DNA of 64,000 nt from Nereida ignava (lineage in GTDB: Bacteria > Pseudomonadota > Alphaproteobacteria > Rhodobacterales > Rhodobacteraceae), in NCBI RefSeq assembly GCF_001049735.1, contig NZ_CVPC01000003.1:248001-312000 (forward strand), written 5' to 3'. The notes under the pieces are model-generated. The model searched no databases. It worked only from the letters and a program-made list of their open reading frames with translations, and was not told where the DNA came from. Within the stretch, counting starts at the first letter, position 1. Every line of letters starts with the position of its first letter. Made by a program: the position numbers and the translations under genes. This document shows positions 61,728 through 64,000 of the stretch, piece by piece.

Positions 61728-62315
61728 ATGGAAAAGCAAGGTTTTGCTTCGGGGTTAAAAGGTTTCGGATTGGTTGGTGTCGGGGTAGCATTTGGCTTGG
61801 GCAGCGCTTTTTTGATGACAGATCAGCGGGTTGATGGATCAGCGCCGCTAAGTGTGCAATCAGATTTAGAAGTAACTCGACAGCAAGCGGACCCGCTGAC
61901 ACTGAGCACAATCTCAACTTTGCAGTCGGTGGTTGCCAACAGCCAAACAGAGCTGAGCCGCACAGATGACTTGTCACCTGAGCAGCTTGAAGTGGTGGCT
62001 TTTTTCGAACGCTCCGCACGGCAATTGAATGAAAGCGTAAAATCCGAGCGTGGCCAACTTTTGCACTTTGATAACATGACAATCGATAAGCTGAATGTGC
62101 GGTATTATTACACGTATAACTCCCGCTACGATCAGATTGACCGTGAAGCCGCGTTGGCCGAACAAGCCCGTCTGGTTTATGACAACATTTGCAGTGACAC
62201 TGCTATTCGTACTCTGATGGATGAGTATGGGCTGAATTATACGTACCGCTATATTTCAAGTGATTTTCGCCATGTGGGTGAGGTGAACGGCAGCATTGAA
62301 AGCTGTGCATCCTAG
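61728..62315 (+). CDS. Unknown protein with N-terminal membrane helix
   Basis: 195 residues from ATG 61728, preceded by GGGGGA at 7 bases. One N-terminal hydrophobic helix (about 8-30, LKGFGLVGVGVAFGLGSAFL) with the rest probably outside the membrane: a polar helix-rich part (LTLSTISTLQSVVANSQTEL, LSPEQLEVVAFFERSARQLN) and a C-terminal part with Tyr-rich LNVRYYYTYNSRYDQ and YGLNYTYRYISSDF plus two cysteines that could pair. I do not recognise a family. The start/stop and ribosome site look genuine. An antisense reading through the same bases is a shadow. Confidence 0.75.
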   Translation: MEKQGFASGLKGFGLVGVGVAFGLGSAFLMTDQRVDGSAPLSVQSDLEVTRQQADPLTLSTISTLQSVVANSQTELSRTDDLSPEQLEVVAFFERSARQLNESVKSERGQLLHFDNMTIDKLNVRYYYTYNSRYDQIDREAALAEQARLVYDNICSDTAIRTLMDEYGLNYTYRYISSDFRHVGEVNGSIESCAS

Positions 62316-62339
62316 CATTCAAAGTGCCGTATATGGATA

Positions 62340-62700
62340 GGATGTAGAAAGGTAGGGAAGTGCAGGTTTCTGTTGCCAGGTACCTGCGAACCCCGCCTAA
62401 AGCTGCTAGGCCTTAGGACTTAGAGTTCAGTATTACGCGCTGCTTACGCTGCGAGTGCTACTGGAGCTTTGTTGTCATTTGCAACTAGCTTAAATGTACC
62501 GATAACGGTGGTAACTCACCGAAACAAAGCAAACCCCTTTAGACGTTCGTCGATCCTATTTCGACCCCACAATCCCGAATGACCTCCCCAAATGAAGGAT
62601 GCCGCCGGTGGTAATATGGTGGAGTCGCCGGGTACCGCCCCCGGGTCCGATCCGCTTATTACGAGCGCGTTTATGTCCATAGTCCCCAAAGAGACAAGTC
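62340..62700 (-). ncRNA. ssrA: tmRNA (SsrA), circularly permuted two-piece form
   Basis: Trans-translation RNA that frees stalled ribosomes and adds a degradation tag. The minus strand shows, in permuted order, the acceptor piece first and the coding piece after. Acceptor: T-arm CCGGG-GGCGGTA-CCCGG (62644-62628), then CGACTCC-ACCA with the mature 3' end at 62617. Coding: 5' end GGGGTCG at 62568, which pairs with CGACTCC (7 base pairs, one G-U) to make the acceptor stem, followed by GAAATAGGATCGACG, the D-arm-like signature. The resume codon GCA at 62482 starts a 12-residue tag ANDNKAPVALAA with stop TAA at 62446-62444. The segment between 62569 and 62616 would be excised. Outer ends are approximate. 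Fills the 453-base gap between its neighbours. Confidence 0.93.
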
Positions 62701-62701
62701 A

Positions 62702-62729
62702 TACATAATCGGCTGGCTGTGGTTTGCAA
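62702..62729 (-). promoter_or_regulatory. Candidate promoter of the tmRNA gene
   Basis: On the minus strand TTGCAA (62729-62724) and TATGTA (62707-62702) are 16 bases apart and would start transcription near 62695, just before the acceptor piece. The -10 match is weak (three of six); this is a suggestion only. Confidence 0.3.
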
Positions 62730-62768
62730 CAGGTAGCTGGTGTGATCGCAGGATTTATCCGCGCGTCT

Positions 62769-63125
62769 TCAGGTCAGGCTATGCGCCCAAAGCAAAAAGC
62801 CGGCGGGTATCGCCTCAAAAGCGAAGAACGTCAGGGCTTTGCGAAAAGGGGGGGCGTCAAGAATAAGGGATAGCGCACGGCCCGTTGCAGCACCTGCGTA
62901 TACAACCCCAAGCATAAAGTAGGCGGACGCGCTGCCAGTGAACAGGCACGCAAACCCAACGGCCACAAACAAGGCGCCAACGCTGGCGCGCATTTCTGAC
63001 AGGCCCATTGTTGTGTGGGTGGTTTCCAGATCAAGTGCGGAGGCGGTGTAACGGGGGGCCAAAAAGCCAAACGCCCCAAGGCCGATGGTCAACAGGGCCA
63101 ATCCGATCGAAATATACTCTACCAT
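62769..63125 (-). CDS. DUF4345-type membrane protein
   Basis: 118-residue, four-helix membrane protein: MVEYISIGLALLTIGLGAFG, FLAPRYTASALDLETTHTTM, GLSEMRASVGALFVAVGFAC, ASAYFMLGVVYAGAATGRAL and ALTFFAFEAIPAGFLLW. The pattern NEIRAxYGG-like (here GLSEMRASVGALFV) and GRALSLILDAPP match the DUF4345 family. Function not known. Gap between it and the next gene holds only a promoter-like AT stretch. Confidence 0.78.
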   Translation of the reverse strand: MVEYISIGLALLTIGLGAFGFLAPRYTASALDLETTHTTMGLSEMRASVGALFVAVGFACLFTGSASAYFMLGVVYAGAATGRALSLILDAPPFRKALTFFAFEAIPAGFLLWAHSLT

Positions 63126-63228
63126 GACATCCTCTGCGTTTTTGCTCTGTGGTATGACATAGAGGTGATCTGGCAGATGGCGAGGGGCGCGTACGCCCGT
63201 CGCTGTTCTAACGGCTCAAACGCTGCGC

Positions 63229-64000
63229 TTAAAAACCAGCTTTGATTTTCTCAAAGGACGCGACCATCTGCTCGCGGATTGCGTTTTCAAGAGGCAGTTG
63301 ACGCAGGATCGGAGCGTCAATTTTGCCCATGCCAACTTCATCAAGGATCGTTGTGTCAAAGTCTGCCATAGCCTGTGCGTTGCCGTGGCCATAGCCCCAT
63401 TCGTTGACCATGTAGTCAGTCACCTCTGGCTGAAGCCATGCGTTCATAAAGTCATGCGCTTTTTGCTCAGAGCCGGGGCCGTTTTGCAGGTTCACGTAGC
63501 CACAGAACCACAGTGATGATCCCTCTTTGGCTTCGCGTTGGTAACCGATGGGCGCGCCGTCAGCTGCCATAGTCACTGGAGTTTCGTTCCACGCCCATGA
63601 AATCAGAACTTCGCCAGTTGCCATCAGCTGCGCCAATTCTGCACCGTCTGCCCAATAGGCGCGGACATTGGCGTGGGCCTTGCGCATCCACTCAGAAGCG
63701 GCATCGACTTGCGCAGGGGTTGCGGTTGTCCAGTCAGTTACACCAGTTGCCAAAAATGCCAGTGAATAGGCATCGTCTACGTTGTCAGGCAAAGATGTGC
63801 GGCCTGCATATTTTGGATCAAGGAACACCTGAAGGCTTTCGATATCTCCGGCGGGAACTTCTTCAGTGTTATAGGCGATTGCGGTCGCACCTAGGTCAGC
63901 GGGGATAAAGTAAACGCCTGTATCATCTGCAAAGATCGGGTTTTCTTTGTAGGCCGCATCTACATTTGCGTAGGCTGGAATTTGTGAAATATCCCATGGC
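63229..64000 (-). CDS. Polyamine-type ABC transporter substrate-binding protein, N-terminus beyond window
   Basis: C-terminal part (256 codons) of a periplasmic binding protein of the spermidine/putrescine (PotD/PotF) family; the start lies past 64000. Read inward from the edge: PWDISQIPAYANVDAAYKEN, GVYFIPADLGATAIAYNTEE, SLQVFLDPKYAGRTSLPDNV, LMATGEVLISWAWNETPVTM, LWFCGYVNLQNGPGSEQKAH (ligand-site Trp/Tyr type residues) and PEVTDYMVNEWGYGHGNAQA. An internal ATG near 63828 would give a shorter protein but begins in mid-domain. Polyamine or a related cation/small organic ligand is likely; permease and ATPase genes are presumably adjacent outside the window. Confidence 0.85.
   Translation of the reverse strand, partial: PWDISQIPAYANVDAAYKENPIFADDTGVYFIPADLGATAIAYNTEEVPAGDIESLQVFLDPKYAGRTSLPDNVDDAYSLAFLATGVTDWTTATPAQVDAASEWMRKAHANVRAYWADGAELAQLMATGEVLISWAWNETPVTMAADGAPIGYQREAKEGSSLWFCGYVNLQNGPGSEQKAHDFMNAWLQPEVTDYMVNEWGYGHGNAQAMADFDTTILDEVGMGKIDAPILRQLPLENAIREQMVASFEKIKAGF

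Noticed and set aside
61633-62082. 149-codon minus-strand reading frame over the unknown 61728 gene
   Set aside because: No ribosome site and no family-like sequence; the plus-strand frame has both a good ribosome site and a membrane helix.

Overview
The window is a continuous stretch of chromosome from an alphaproteobacterium, almost certainly a member of the Rhodobacteraceae (roseobacter group). Evidence for this: a circularly permuted two-piece tmRNA gene; the soxBDAG sarcosine oxidase operon; three TRAP transporter or related solute-uptake loci; the alphaproteobacterial lptF-lptG-lptD-surA-pdxA-rsmA outer-membrane block; DUF4167, DUF4169 and DUF1289 proteins; and a short intergenic repeat with core GGATATTT...ACAAAAGAA. 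No insertion sequence, prophage, CRISPR array, rRNA or tRNA gene was seen. Gene density is high and many neighbours overlap by 1-8 bases.

Layout. 1-1473: end-truncated siroheme synthase cysG divergent from an Lrp-type regulator. 1491-9167: an orphan cytochrome P450, then a C4-dicarboxylate system (dctB-dctD two-component pair and dctPQM TRAP transporter) in which DctD has a degenerate AAA+ domain and two matching palindromes sit upstream of dctP. 9258-14698: tpiA, a 2-oxoglutarate oxygenase, two Fe-S assembly genes, a protease-RimK fusion and tgt. 14804-22657: a divergent catabolic cluster. On the minus strand are an SsuD-type flavin monooxygenase, an aldo/keto reductase, a flavin reductase and a second TRAP transporter; on the plus strand are a GntR regulator and a Gfo/Idh/MocA protein. 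Its gene content matches the sulfoquinovose monooxygenase (sulfo-SMO) pathway. dusA, a TauE/SafE anion exporter and an unfamiliar oxygenase-like protein follow.

25465-27423: DUF1289, ruvX, ccmI. 27617-33080: sarcosine oxidase operon with a small antisense membrane-protein gene inside it, then sodB. 33899-42465: rarD, a LysM protein, tyrS, anmK, a DUF985 cupin, eno, an EamA transporter, a Fur-family regulator and a CBS protein. 42474-46115: an overlapping selO-acetyltransferase-nucleoside hydrolase-mazG operon. 46242-46671 is a DUF1499 gene broken by one extra G in a G8 tract. 46711-49422: prfA-prmC and DUF4167. 49488-57022: envelope biogenesis operon on the minus strand, divergent from pepA-holC. 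59060-60868: fumC with two tiny overlapping genes. Then come sspB, an unknown membrane-anchored protein, the tmRNA gene, a DUF4345 protein and the end of a polyamine-type ABC binding protein that runs off the window.

The most notable items are the predicted sulfo-SMO cluster with a TRAP importer and a candidate NAD-dependent sulfoquinovosidase; the DctD protein that lacks the sigma-54 contact loop, next to tandem palindromes and no sigma-54 promoter; the two-piece tmRNA with tag ANDNKAPVALAA; the G8 frameshift; and the TTG-started antisense gene in the sox operon. All functional calls rest on reading translated sequence and on family knowledge; no database search was run.
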